In this document: piece after piece, positions 29,977 to 38,405 of the stretch
Numbering within the stretch: position 1 is the stretch's first letter
Layout: each line of letters opens with the position of its first letter
Source: Bifidobacterium erythrocebi
GTDB taxonomy: Bacteria; Actinomycetota; Actinomycetes; Actinomycetales; Bifidobacteriaceae
Assembly: GCF_012932675.1 (NCBI RefSeq)
Contig: NZ_JAAIIF010000002.1
Coordinates: 102,663 to 166,662 of the forward strand
Length of the DNA: 64,000 bases
Direction: 5' to 3'
The notes under the pieces: model-generated
Database searches by the model: none
What the model was told of the DNA's origin: nothing
The model's input: only the letters and a program-made list of their open reading frames with translations
Translations under genes and position numbers: made by a program

Positions 29977-31767
29977 ATGAGTCCAGAAGCGCTTAGTGAA
30001 CTGATTTTCAACATCGTCAACGACCTTGTGAACGAAGGCAAGGCCGGTACGTTAACCGCAGATCTTATCCCCCCGCAGGCCAAGTTCGCCGTCATGCGTC
30101 CGAAGGACCGTGCGCACGGCGATTGGGCCTCCAACGCCGCCATGCAGCTGGCCAAGAAGGCCGGCATGAAGCCCCGTGATTTCGCCGAGCTGTTCGCCGC
30201 GGAACTCACCAAGGCCGACGGCATCAAGTCCGTCGAGGTGGCCGGCCCCGGCTTCATCAACATCGTGCTCGATTCCGCCTCCGCGGCTGCCGTGGTGGAC
30301 GCCGTGCTCGAAGCCGGCGACTCCTACGGCAAGAACGATCATCTTGGCGGCGAGACCCTGAACCTTGAGTTCGTTTCCGCCAATCCGACCGGCCCGATCC
30401 ACATCGGCGGCACCCGCTGGGCCGCGGTCGGCGACTCCATGGCCCGTGTGCTCGAAGCCAACGGCGCCAAGGTGGTGCGCGAATACTACTTCAACGATCA
30501 CGGCGAGCAGATCAACCGTTTCGCCAAGTCCCTCGTGGCCGCCGCGCATGGCGAGGTCACGCCGATCGACGGCTACAAGGGCGCGTACATCGACGAGATC
30601 GCCAAGCGCGTGATCGACGAGGCCACGGCGGACGGCGTCGACATCCTGAACCTGCCTCGCGTGGACGGCGGCGTCGACAAGGACGGCGAGCCGCTGGGCG
30701 AGGGCGATTCCGAGCAGCGCGAGGAATTCCGCAAGCGCGCCGTGCCGATGATGTTCGACGAGATCCAGAAGTCCATGAAGAACTTCCGCGTCAACTTCGA
30801 CGTGTGGTTCCACGAGAACAGCCTGTACTCCGATGGCGAAGTCGACAAGGCCATCGCCGATCTGCGCGAACGCGGAGACATCTTCGAAAAGGACGGCGCC
30901 ACCTGGTTCGCCTCCACCAAGCATGGCGACGACAAGGACCGCGTAATCATCAAATCCGACGGCAACTACGCATACTTCGCCGCCGACATCGCCTACTACC
31001 GCAACAAGCGCCACCGCGAGGTCAACCCGGCCGACGTGGCCATCTACATGCTTGGCGCCGACCATCACGGCTACATCGGCCGCATGATGGCCATGTGCGA
31101 GGCGTTCGGCGACAAGCCGGGCGAGAACATGCAGATTCTCATCGGCCAGCTGGTCAACGTGATGAAGGACGGCAAGGCCGTGCGCATGTCGAAGCGCGCC
31201 GGCAACGTCGTCACCATCGACGATCTGACCGACGCCATCGGCGTGGATGCCTCCCGCTACTCGCTGGCACGCACCGACTACAACTCCCCGGTCGACATCG
31301 ACCTGAACCTGCTCGCATCCCACAGCAACGAGAACCCGGTGTACTACGTGCAGTACGCGCACGCACGTTCCTGCAATGTGGACCGCAACGCGGCGGCGGC
31401 CGGCATCACCTACGAGGGCGCCGACCTGAGCCTGCTCAACACCCCCGCCGACGGCGAAGTGCTCGCCGCGCTCGCCCAGTGGCCCGCCCTGCTGCGCGAA
31501 GCCGGCGACCTGCGCGCCCCGCACCGCGTGGCGCACTACCTGGAAGACCTCGCCGCCACCTACCACAAGTGGTACAACGTGGAACGCGTGGTGCCGATGG
31601 AACTCACCGACCTGGAAGCCCGCGGCGAAGAGGCGGAAGCCCTGCGCATCGCCAAGGCCCCGGAACCGGCACGCGCCGCCGCACGACTCAAGCTCAACGA
31701 CGCCGTGCGCACCGTCATCGCCGAAGGGCTCGACCTGCTCGGCTGCACCGCACCGGAAAAGATGTGA
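29977..31767 (+). CDS. argS: Arginyl-tRNA synthetase
   Basis: 596 aa from ATG 29977, which has both GGAGGA 1 nt upstream and TAGACT 7 nt upstream. The longer upstream open frame is not conserved. A class I synthetase: N-terminal Add-1 domain, HIGH-type motif PTGPIHIGGTRWA, KMSKS-type VRMSKRAGN, C-terminal DALR anticodon-binding helices (RVAHYLEDLAATYHKWY). It charges tRNA-Arg, including the CCG isoacceptor in this window. It is first in the run argS-lysA-hom-thrB. Confidence 0.96.
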   Translation: MSPEALSELIFNIVNDLVNEGKAGTLTADLIPPQAKFAVMRPKDRAHGDWASNAAMQLAKKAGMKPRDFAELFAAELTKADGIKSVEVAGPGFINIVLDSASAAAVVDAVLEAGDSYGKNDHLGGETLNLEFVSANPTGPIHIGGTRWAAVGDSMARVLEANGAKVVREYYFNDHGEQINRFAKSLVAAAHGEVTPIDGYKGAYIDEIAKRVIDEATADGVDILNLPRVDGGVDKDGEPLGEGDSEQREEFRKRAVPMMFDEIQKSMKNFRVNFDVWFHENSLYSDGEVDKAIADLRERGDIFEKDGATWFASTKHGDDKDRVIIKSDGNYAYFAADIAYYRNKRHREVNPADVAIYMLGADHHGYIGRMMAMCEAFGDKPGENMQILIGQLVNVMKDGKAVRMSKRAGNVVTIDDLTDAIGVDASRYSLARTDYNSPVDIDLNLLASHSNENPVYYVQYAHARSCNVDRNAAAAGITYEGADLSLLNTPADGEVLAALAQWPALLREAGDLRAPHRVAHYLEDLAATYHKWYNVERVVPMELTDLEARGEEAEALRIAKAPEPARAAARLKLNDAVRTVIAEGLDLLGCTAPEKM

Positions 31768-31773
31768 TCAGGC

Positions 31774-33366
31774 ATGGCAGTCACCCCGATCTGGCCTGAA
31801 GCCAGCGCCGTCAACGAGAACGGCGAAATCACCTTCCACGGGCGCACCGCGGGAAGCCTGCTCGACGAATTCGGCTCGCCGCTCTACCTCATCGACACCG
31901 ACGAGGTGCGCCACCGCGCCGAACGCTTCGTGCACGCCGCCGCCAACGCCTTCGACAACACCGTCACCCACGTGAGCTTCGCCGGCAAGGCCTTCCTGAG
32001 CAAGGAAATCTGCCGCATCGTCACCGGTGCCGGCATGCTCATCGACACCTGCTCCATGGGCGAGATGCGCATCGCGCTCGCAGCCGGCGTGCCCGGCCGC
32101 AGACTGGTGCTGCACGGCAACAACAAGTCCGACGAGGAAATCGCGCTCGCCATCGAACAGGGCTTTGCGAAAATCGTCGTCGACGAGCCTGGCGAACCGG
32201 AACGCATCGCACGGATCGCACGCACAATGGGCAAGCGCGCACGCGTCATGCTGCGCGTGACCTCCGGCATCCATGCGGGCGGCCACGAGTTCATCTCCAC
32301 CGCGCACGAGGACCAGAAATTCGGCGTCGCGCTGCTTCCCGCCGGCGCGGATACAAGCAAGCTCAGCGTTCTGGACGACCTGACCGACGTCACGCCGGCC
32401 GGCTCCAACGCGCGTCTCGCCGAGAACGAGGGCGCCGCAGTCAAGTCGGACGGCAAGCCCGCGCAGCGCGAACTGCAATACGACATCAAATACCCGTACG
32501 ACCTGAGCCACGAGAAGGTCTCCGAAGGCGACCGCAAGCTCGCCGACGCCATGACCATGGTGGCGGACGGCCCGGCGCTCGCCGTGCTCAAGGAGATCTA
32601 CCGTCATCAGGACGTGCTCGAACTGGTCGGCGTGCATTCGCACATCGGTTCCAACATCCACGACGCCGACGCGTTCATCCAGGCCGCCAAGCGCATGATG
32701 CTGCTGCGCAAGACCTTCTACGCCACCGACGCCTACACGCTGCCGGAAGTCGACTTGGGCGGCGGGTATTCCGTGGCCTACACCGACGGCGAGGATTCGA
32801 TGGACATCGATGCGGAGCTTGGGCGTCTGTCCCAGGCCGTGTCGTCCATCAACCGTGCGCTCGGCATGCCCGCGCCGGTCATCTCCTTCGAGCCGGGCCG
32901 CTGGATCGTGGCCCCGGCCGGGGTGACGCTGTACCGTGTCGGCACCGTCAAGCCGGTCCGACTCAGCGGCGACACCACGGACAAGGCCGGCAACCCCGTC
33001 ACCGAACGCGTGTACGTGTCCGTCGACGGCGGCATGAGCGACAACATCCGTCCGGCGCTGTACGGCGCCGATTACGCGGTGAAGCTGGCGAACCGCAAGG
33101 GCTCCGATGAGACGAAGCTCTCGCGCGTGGTCGGCATGCACTGCGAGTCCGGCGATATCATCGTGCACGAATGCCAGCTGCCCGCCGACATCAAGCGCGG
33201 CGACGTGCTCGCGGTGCCGGTCACCGGCGCATACGGCCGCACGATGGCCAGCAACTACAACCAGGCGCTGATCCCGGCGGTGGTGGGTGTGTCCGAAGAG
33301 GGCGCGCATGTGATGATCCGCCGTCAGACCATCGACGACCTGCTGGACTGGGACGTCAGCGAATAG
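31774..33366 (+). CDS. lysA: Diaminopimelate decarboxylase
   Basis: 530 aa, starting 6 bp after argS (likely one transcript). An alanine-racemase-type PLP barrel: FAGKAFLSKEIC contains the Schiff-base Lys, GVHSHIGSNI and DLGGGYSVAY bind phosphate, EPGRWIVAPAG and C-terminal CHE-type motif MHCESGDII carry substrate-binding residues. It makes lysine from meso-DAP. It is longer than the ~420-aa norm because of an insert near residues 205-240 (VTPAGSNARLAENEGAAVKS region), as in other actinobacteria. Confidence 0.95.
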   Translation: MAVTPIWPEASAVNENGEITFHGRTAGSLLDEFGSPLYLIDTDEVRHRAERFVHAAANAFDNTVTHVSFAGKAFLSKEICRIVTGAGMLIDTCSMGEMRIALAAGVPGRRLVLHGNNKSDEEIALAIEQGFAKIVVDEPGEPERIARIARTMGKRARVMLRVTSGIHAGGHEFISTAHEDQKFGVALLPAGADTSKLSVLDDLTDVTPAGSNARLAENEGAAVKSDGKPAQRELQYDIKYPYDLSHEKVSEGDRKLADAMTMVADGPALAVLKEIYRHQDVLELVGVHSHIGSNIHDADAFIQAAKRMMLLRKTFYATDAYTLPEVDLGGGYSVAYTDGEDSMDIDAELGRLSQAVSSINRALGMPAPVISFEPGRWIVAPAGVTLYRVGTVKPVRLSGDTTDKAGNPVTERVYVSVDGGMSDNIRPALYGADYAVKLANRKGSDETKLSRVVGMHCESGDIIVHECQLPADIKRGDVLAVPVTGAYGRTMASNYNQALIPAVVGVSEEGAHVMIRRQTIDDLLDWDVSE

Positions 33367-33613
33367 GCGAGTCGAAGAGACGAATACCGGCATGGCGCAC
33401 GGGTTGTGCGCGGCCGGAACGCGGCGTGCGTCGGGCGATACTGCTCGGCGTGCGCCGTTTCGCATATCGGGGCGCCTATAGGGATGCATATCGGGGCTCG
33501 TGCCGGCCGCCGGCGGTATTGCCCGGTGGGACGCCCGGGGCGCTCGTCATATTGCGTTCGTAGAATGAACACAAGTCACGCATGCGCAAGCATAGAAAGG
33601 TTAAGGGTTCACA

Positions 33614-34930
33614 GTGGCAAACGAGAACGAAACCCCCATCCGCGTCGGGCTTTTGGGCGCCGGCACCGTCGGATCGCAGACCGCCCGTCTGATCGTCGAG
33701 CAGAAGGACGAACTGACCGCACGCATCGGTCGTCCGATCGAACTCACCGGCGTCGCCTGCCTTGATCCGGCCGAAACCGACCCCTTCCCGTGGATCGACA
33801 AGTCCATCGTCACCACTGACACCATGTCCGTGGCCACCAACAGCGACATTGTGATCGAACTGATCGGCGGCACCGGTGTGGCCCGCAAGTTCGTGCTCGC
33901 CGCCATCGAATCCGGCGCATCCGTCGTCACCGCCAACAAGGCGCTGCTGGCCAAGTACGGCCCGGAACTGTACGCTGCGGCCGAGGCCAAGGGCGTCGAC
34001 ATCTACTTCGAGGCAGCCGTGGGCGGCGCGATCCCGTTCCTGCGCCCGCTGCGCGAATCCCTCGTCGGCGACAAGGTGACCAGCATGCTGGGCATCGTCA
34101 ACGGCACCACCAACTACATTCTCGACGAGATGACCACCAAGGGCCTCGACTTCGACGATGTGCTCAAGGACGCGCAGGCCAAGGGCTATGCCGAGGCCGA
34201 CCCGACCGGTGACATCGAAGGCTACGACGCCGCCAACAAGGCCGCCATCATGGCCACGCTCGGCTTCCACACCGCCGTCACCATCGACGACGTCTCCGTC
34301 GAGGGCATCACCAAGATCACCGCCGACGATATCGCCGCCGCCACCGCCGAGCACAAGGTCATCAAGCTGCTCGCCGTGGTCGAGAACGGCGACGAGGGCG
34401 TGTCCGCCCGCGTCTACCCGGCACTCATCCCCGAAACCCACCCGCTGGCCAGCGTGCACGGTTCCTTCAATGCCGTGTTCGTCAAGGCCGAGGCCGCCGA
34501 CGACCTCATGTTCTACGGTCGCGGCGCAGGCGGCGCGCCGACCGCTTCCGCCGTGGTGGGTGACGTGGTCACCGTGGCCCGTCATATCGCCGCAGGCTGC
34601 ACCGGCCCGTCCATCCCGCTGTACAAGGATCTGAAGAAGGCTCCGATCGAGGCGTCCAAGGCCGCGTTCGCCGTGCGCTTCCTCATTCACGACAAGCCGG
34701 GCGTGCTGGCCGCCATCGCCGCCGAATTCGCCAAGCGCGGCGTATCCATCAACGGTGTGAACCAGGATCTTAAGCCGTCCGTCACCGATCCGGGCTATGA
34801 CGGTGAGATTCAGCAGCTGCGTCTGGTCACGCACCTGACCGATGAGGTCACTTTGCGTGAGACCGTAGAAGCCGTGCAGGGGCTTGATTTCGTTGCCGGC
34901 GAACCGTCCATTCTGCGAGTGCTTGACTGA
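33614..34930 (+). CDS. hom: Homoserine dehydrogenase
   Basis: 438 aa from GTG 33614. N-terminal Rossmann domain (GLLGAGTVGSQ), catalytic domain with ANKALLAKYG, YFEAAVGGAIPFLRPL, GIVNGTTNYIL and DPTGDIEGYDAANKAAI, and a C-terminal ACT domain from about residue 355 (FLIHDKPGVLAAIAAEFAKR) for threonine feedback. It reduces aspartate semialdehyde to homoserine, the substrate of thrB and metA. TAGAAT at 33561-33566 is a possible -10. The 247 bp upstream hold no gene. Confidence 0.96.
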   Translation: MANENETPIRVGLLGAGTVGSQTARLIVEQKDELTARIGRPIELTGVACLDPAETDPFPWIDKSIVTTDTMSVATNSDIVIELIGGTGVARKFVLAAIESGASVVTANKALLAKYGPELYAAAEAKGVDIYFEAAVGGAIPFLRPLRESLVGDKVTSMLGIVNGTTNYILDEMTTKGLDFDDVLKDAQAKGYAEADPTGDIEGYDAANKAAIMATLGFHTAVTIDDVSVEGITKITADDIAAATAEHKVIKLLAVVENGDEGVSARVYPALIPETHPLASVHGSFNAVFVKAEAADDLMFYGRGAGGAPTASAVVGDVVTVARHIAAGCTGPSIPLYKDLKKAPIEASKAAFAVRFLIHDKPGVLAAIAAEFAKRGVSINGVNQDLKPSVTDPGYDGEIQQLRLVTHLTDEVTLRETVEAVQGLDFVAGEPSILRVLD

Positions 34931-35919
34931 TGAAGCCGATTTGCAATCGCGTCCATGTGAGCGTGCCGGCGACCAGCGCGAATCTGGGTTCGGGATTCGA
35001 CACCGTCGGTCTGGCGCTCGACTATCACGACGAGCTCGTCTTCACGCTGAACGAGGATCCTTCGGACGGTGTCGCGCATGTCATCATCCATGGCGAAGGC
35101 GAGGATACGCTGCCGCGCGATGAAACGCATCTGGTGGTGTCCACGTTCCGCCGTGCCTGTGCCACCTTTGGGCTGGGTAATCTCGGTTTCACGCTTGAAG
35201 CCACGAACAATATTCCGCAGGCGCGTGGCATGGGCTCTTCCGCAGAGGCCATTGTCGCGGGCATCGCAGCGGCCGCCGCGTTTGCGCAGGATGGCGAGTT
35301 GAATCGTGCCGCCATTTTCGACATGGCCGCGCATTTCGAAGGTCATCCGGATAATGTTGCGCCGGCGGTGTTCGGTGGGCTTACGGTGAGCTGGGATTTC
35401 GAGATGCCCGAGGGCGTCGGTTCCGTGCCGGTTCCCGGTGGCGAGCCGTTGCATGGTGGTTTCCATACGGTCAACTATCCGGTCGATCCAGCCGTGACCG
35501 CGGCCGTGTTCGTGCCGGATTACGAGCTGTCTACGGAGAAGGCGCGCGAGGCTCTGCCGAAGGAGGTCGCGTACCGCGATGCGGTCTACAACGTCTCGCG
35601 AGTCGGACTGCTGCCTGCCGCGATGAATCCGGTCGAGGGCGTCGAGCCGAACGCGCTGATGTACGTGGCCACGCAGGACAAGCTTCACCAGCAGTACCGT
35701 GCGCCGCTGATGCAGCCGTCCACCGATCTGATCGCGCTGTTCCGCTCGCACGGGTATGCCGCGGCCGTGTCCGGCGCGGGTCCGTGCGTGCTCGTGCTGC
35801 ACTATGGCGACGCTCGCGAGGCCATCGATACGGTGGCCGCCGAACAGCTCGCCTCCGGCCATTGGAGGGTGCTGCACCTGCCGATCAACACCAAGGGTGT
35901 CGAGGTGGAGCGCAGCTGA
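34930..35919 (+). CDS. thrB: Homoserine kinase
   Basis: 329 aa; its ATG overlaps the hom stop by one base. A GHMP kinase: N-terminal VPATSANLGSGFDTVGLAL, phosphate loop PQARGMGSSAEAIVAGI, C-terminal AAAVSGAGPCVLVL. It phosphorylates homoserine for threonine synthesis, competing with MetA for the shared intermediate. Confidence 0.96.
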   Translation: MKPICNRVHVSVPATSANLGSGFDTVGLALDYHDELVFTLNEDPSDGVAHVIIHGEGEDTLPRDETHLVVSTFRRACATFGLGNLGFTLEATNNIPQARGMGSSAEAIVAGIAAAAAFAQDGELNRAAIFDMAAHFEGHPDNVAPAVFGGLTVSWDFEMPEGVGSVPVPGGEPLHGGFHTVNYPVDPAVTAAVFVPDYELSTEKAREALPKEVAYRDAVYNVSRVGLLPAAMNPVEGVEPNALMYVATQDKLHQQYRAPLMQPSTDLIALFRSHGYAAAVSGAGPCVLVLHYGDAREAIDTVAAEQLASGHWRVLHLPINTKGVEVERS

Positions 35920-35923
35920 TCCG

Positions 35924-35992
35924 CCATGGTTGATCGGCGATTCGCTCTTCCTGTTCACGGGGTCTTCCGCCTGCACCGGCGGAAGACCCCGT
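35924..35992. repeat. 69-bp direct repeat, left copy, with thrB terminator hairpin
   Basis: Begins CCATGG and ends CCCCGT. It matches 38187-38255 at 67 of 69 positions (differences at its 7th and 12th bases). It contains a 15-bp perfect stem (ACGGGGTCTTCCGCC at 35957-35971 with 35978-35992), the natural terminator of hom-thrB. The two copies bracket the restriction-modification genes. Confidence 0.95.
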
Positions 35993-36023
35993 GGTATTTG
36001 ACAAGGAATCCGTGTGCTGTGTC

Positions 36024-37304
36024 TTAGAGCGCGCTCAGAGCCTCGTGCTTAAGCGTCTCTGTTGTCATGTTGGCGATATTGATAGGTGGTACCTCTCTGA
36101 ATGATCCCCTGTCATTGCCGCTTAGCATGGCGATAATGGCTCTTCCGACATGAAAAGAAAGATTGCATGGTACCGCATTGCCTATTTGCTTGTATTGGGA
36201 GGCAATCGAGCCTGCAAATTTCCAAGTATCGGGGAAACTCTGAATTCGCGCATATTCTCGAACAGTCAGAGGTCTTGTTTCTGAGGGATGACAACGTTCC
36301 GTTTGTTTTTGAGCAGGTGCGCAGGTCAGGGTCAGAGAAGGTTCATTCCAAGCGAGACGTCGTGCCATTCCTGTTTTTCCGCCAGGAAGGTTATACGACC
36401 CCTTCAGATATGACTTCTGTATGTCTGGGGGGAGGTCTTTCCAATAGCCGCCGGGAGGTACCAAACTAAGTACCTTCTTTTTGGCCGGAGAGTACTCCAT
36501 TCCCTCTGATTTAGGGCAATCTCCGATTGCGTCCCAGAGCGTGAGAATGTCACTTGTCTCTTTTGGATAAAGAATTGGCATGTCGAGATCTTTGCGCACT
36601 CCTATAAGTACGAGTCTCTCGCGTTTCTGGGCAACATCGAGAAATTGGGCGTGTAGGACTTTTATGGCTACTTTGTACCCAATGTCATCAAGGGTATGAA
36701 TCATTGTCATGATTGTTCTGCCATGGTCATGGGTAAGTAATCCACGAACATTTTCCATCATGAGCACTTTTGGCTGTACTTGCTTAGCTGCGCGAGCAAA
36801 TTCGAAAAACAGAGTTCCGCGTGTGTCTTCAAATCCTCGGGACAAACCTGCATAAGAAAAAGCTTGACAAGGCACACCACCTTGAAGCAAATCTACTTTT
36901 CCCTCGTATTCAGTGAAATCAACTTCATGCACATCGCCTTCTACGACATTCCAGGAAGGCATGTTAAGTCGTAAGGTTGCACATGCGTTTTTGTCAAACT
37001 CGTTAAGCATTATGTGCTGAAATCCGGCGTTATGCATTCCAAGAGCAGTTCCTCCAGCTCCAGCAAATAGCTCTAGGCTTACATAATTTGTTGGCTGCGC
37101 TGTAAGAACTTTAAATCGAGGTTTACCCTCAGGTACTGGAGTTTCATGCCTGTGCCTTACGCGACGAATTTCTTCAAGGTCAAACAGGCGGTTGTTGTTT
37201 TTATCCCGAGTGCAACGCAGTAGACCGAGTTTTGACCAACGTCGAATCGTGTCGGCTGATACATCCAAGAGATGACTTGCTTCTGTTACTGTTACTTGCT
37301 CCAT
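36024..37304 (-). CDS. DNA cytosine-5 methyltransferase with N-terminal MerR-like HTH
   Basis: 426 aa. Residues 1-60 form a MerR/excisionase-type helix-turn-helix: VTEASHLLDVSADTIRRWSK, then NNRLFDLEEIRRV. From residue 73 a C5-methyltransferase follows: motif I LFAGAGGTALG, motif IV GGVPCQAFS with the nucleophilic Cys, motif VI MMENVRG, motif VIII AQKRERLVLIG, motif X QIGNAVP. The ATG sits immediately after the 58-bp palindrome, with TATCAT 6 nt away, so the mRNA is probably leaderless and the HTH can repress its own promoter. The gene is more AT-rich than its surroundings, consistent with horizontal transfer. Confidence 0.92.
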   Translation of the reverse strand: MEQVTVTEASHLLDVSADTIRRWSKLGLLRCTRDKNNNRLFDLEEIRRVRHRHETPVPEGKPRFKVLTAQPTNYVSLELFAGAGGTALGMHNAGFQHIMLNEFDKNACATLRLNMPSWNVVEGDVHEVDFTEYEGKVDLLQGGVPCQAFSYAGLSRGFEDTRGTLFFEFARAAKQVQPKVLMMENVRGLLTHDHGRTIMTMIHTLDDIGYKVAIKVLHAQFLDVAQKRERLVLIGVRKDLDMPILYPKETSDILTLWDAIGDCPKSEGMEYSPAKKKVLSLVPPGGYWKDLPPDIQKSYLKGSYNLPGGKTGMARRLAWNEPSLTLTCAPAQKQTERCHPSETRPLTVREYARIQSFPDTWKFAGSIASQYKQIGNAVPCNLSFHVGRAIIAMLSGNDRGSFREVPPINIANMTTETLKHEALSAL

Positions 37305-37362
37305 AGTTTCATGATATAGGGTAACCCTTGCTTAAGCAAGGGTTACCCTATATCATGAAACT
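37305..37362. promoter_or_regulatory. 58-bp perfect palindrome: symmetric divergent promoter/operator of the R-M genes
   Basis: The sequence from 37305 to 37333 is the exact reverse complement of 37334-37362 (centre CTTAAG). Both strands therefore carry the same promoter: TTGCTT, 17 bp, TATCAT. Each half also holds a GGGTAACCC/GGGTTACCC dyad, a natural operator half-site. One arm ends at the methyltransferase ATG; the other points to the nuclease gene 84 bp away. Confidence 0.85.
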
Positions 37363-37446
37363 CGGTGGTTTCCGTTTATCGATGGGAGTCGTATATTGCT
37401 AGACTGTTGTCCAGTCTTTCAAACGGGCAGAAGGATTGGAACGACA

Positions 37447-38142
37447 ATGGAACATGATTATGGCTTAGATTGGATTGATCAAGAAGCATTGTATGAAAAG
37501 ACAAAGCATGTCTTTGGATCAGCGCTTAAGAGGAAGAGTGAGAAAAAGAATCCACCAGATCCTTTTACCTTAATGGCTCAGGCAATTATTGCCGGGAGTA
37601 GTTTGGAGAATGTGCTTCATTTTGAGGTTGAGAGGAAAATAAACAAGACTTTGTCTAATAGTGTTGGCTTATGGCATCAGCATGTTTTGAGTCTTGCCCC
37701 TGGCTGGGTAGATCTTGGTTCAAATGGCGGTGGCATCGATCTCAAAATGGAACCGGGGGTTATTGAGCCTCGTTTTGGGAAGCCATTGGTTGCGGAAGTC
37801 AAGAACCGCTTTAATACGATTAAAGCCTCTGATGAAAAGGAAGTATGGGATACACTAGATCTCGCTGCGAAAACTCATGGAGCAGTGGCATACATCTTTC
37901 AGATCGTTCCTAAGACATCCGAACGTTATGACCAGCCTTGGAAGGTGTCGGGTAGGCCTGTGAAAGAGCACATCCGCTGCTGTGACGGAGCTACAGCGTA
38001 TGACATGGTCTTTAAGCGAGAAAATGCGCTTAAAGATCTTTACGAGGTCTTCCCTCTTATCATGGATGATGTCGTTGGTGATAACGTCCAGATAGACCAT
38101 GACATTGCTGAGAAAATGTATTCCGAAAGCATTCCTGAGTGA
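37447..38142 (+). CDS. Type II restriction endonuclease, probably Eco47II/Sau96I-like
   Basis: 231 aa from ATG 37447 (AAGGA 11 nt upstream). The central GGGIDLKMEPG and VAEVKNRFNTIKASD give a PD-(D/E)XK-type Asp...Glu-x-Lys site with the EVKNxxNT phrase I associate with Eco47II-family nucleases that cut GGNCC. Family and site are recall-based inference. Its pairing with the divergent C5-methyltransferase supports a restriction role. AT-rich codon use unlike neighbours. An 84-bp leader separates it from the shared promoter, so nuclease expression may lag the methyltransferase. Confidence 0.75.
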   Translation: MEHDYGLDWIDQEALYEKTKHVFGSALKRKSEKKNPPDPFTLMAQAIIAGSSLENVLHFEVERKINKTLSNSVGLWHQHVLSLAPGWVDLGSNGGGIDLKMEPGVIEPRFGKPLVAEVKNRFNTIKASDEKEVWDTLDLAAKTHGAVAYIFQIVPKTSERYDQPWKVSGRPVKEHIRCCDGATAYDMVFKRENALKDLYEVFPLIMDDVVGDNVQIDHDIAEKMYSESIPE

Positions 38143-38186
38143 TTTTTTAGATAGCCTTCTCTACGCAACATATGCTGAATAGATAA

Positions 38187-38255
38187 CCATGGCTGATTGG
38201 CGATTCGCTCTTCCTGTTCACGGGGTCTTCCGCCTGCACCGGCGGAAGACCCCGT
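38187..38255. repeat. 69-bp direct repeat, right copy, with terminator hairpin
   Basis: Near-identical to 35924-35992. Its hairpin (38220-38255) is followed by TTCGTTTCCCC, a better U-tract than the left copy has. It lies 45 bp after the nuclease stop and closes the R-M island. Confidence 0.95.
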
Positions 38256-38405
38256 TTCGTTTCCCCTTAGCCCGAGGCGTCGGGGTGGCAACATAAGGCG
38301 CAGGGGTGCGTGGCATGTGGGTTATGCCGGTTCGTGTGCGCCATGGTGCGCTATGCTGTGGCTCACAAGGTTTCCGTGAATACGACGGTAGAGGAGTTCG
38401 ACATC

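Noticed and set aside
33367..33613. Riboswitch or T-box upstream of hom
   Set aside because: No T-box (TGGNACC) sequence, specifier stem or terminator/antiterminator pair could be drawn; only short GCATATCGGGGC repeats are present.
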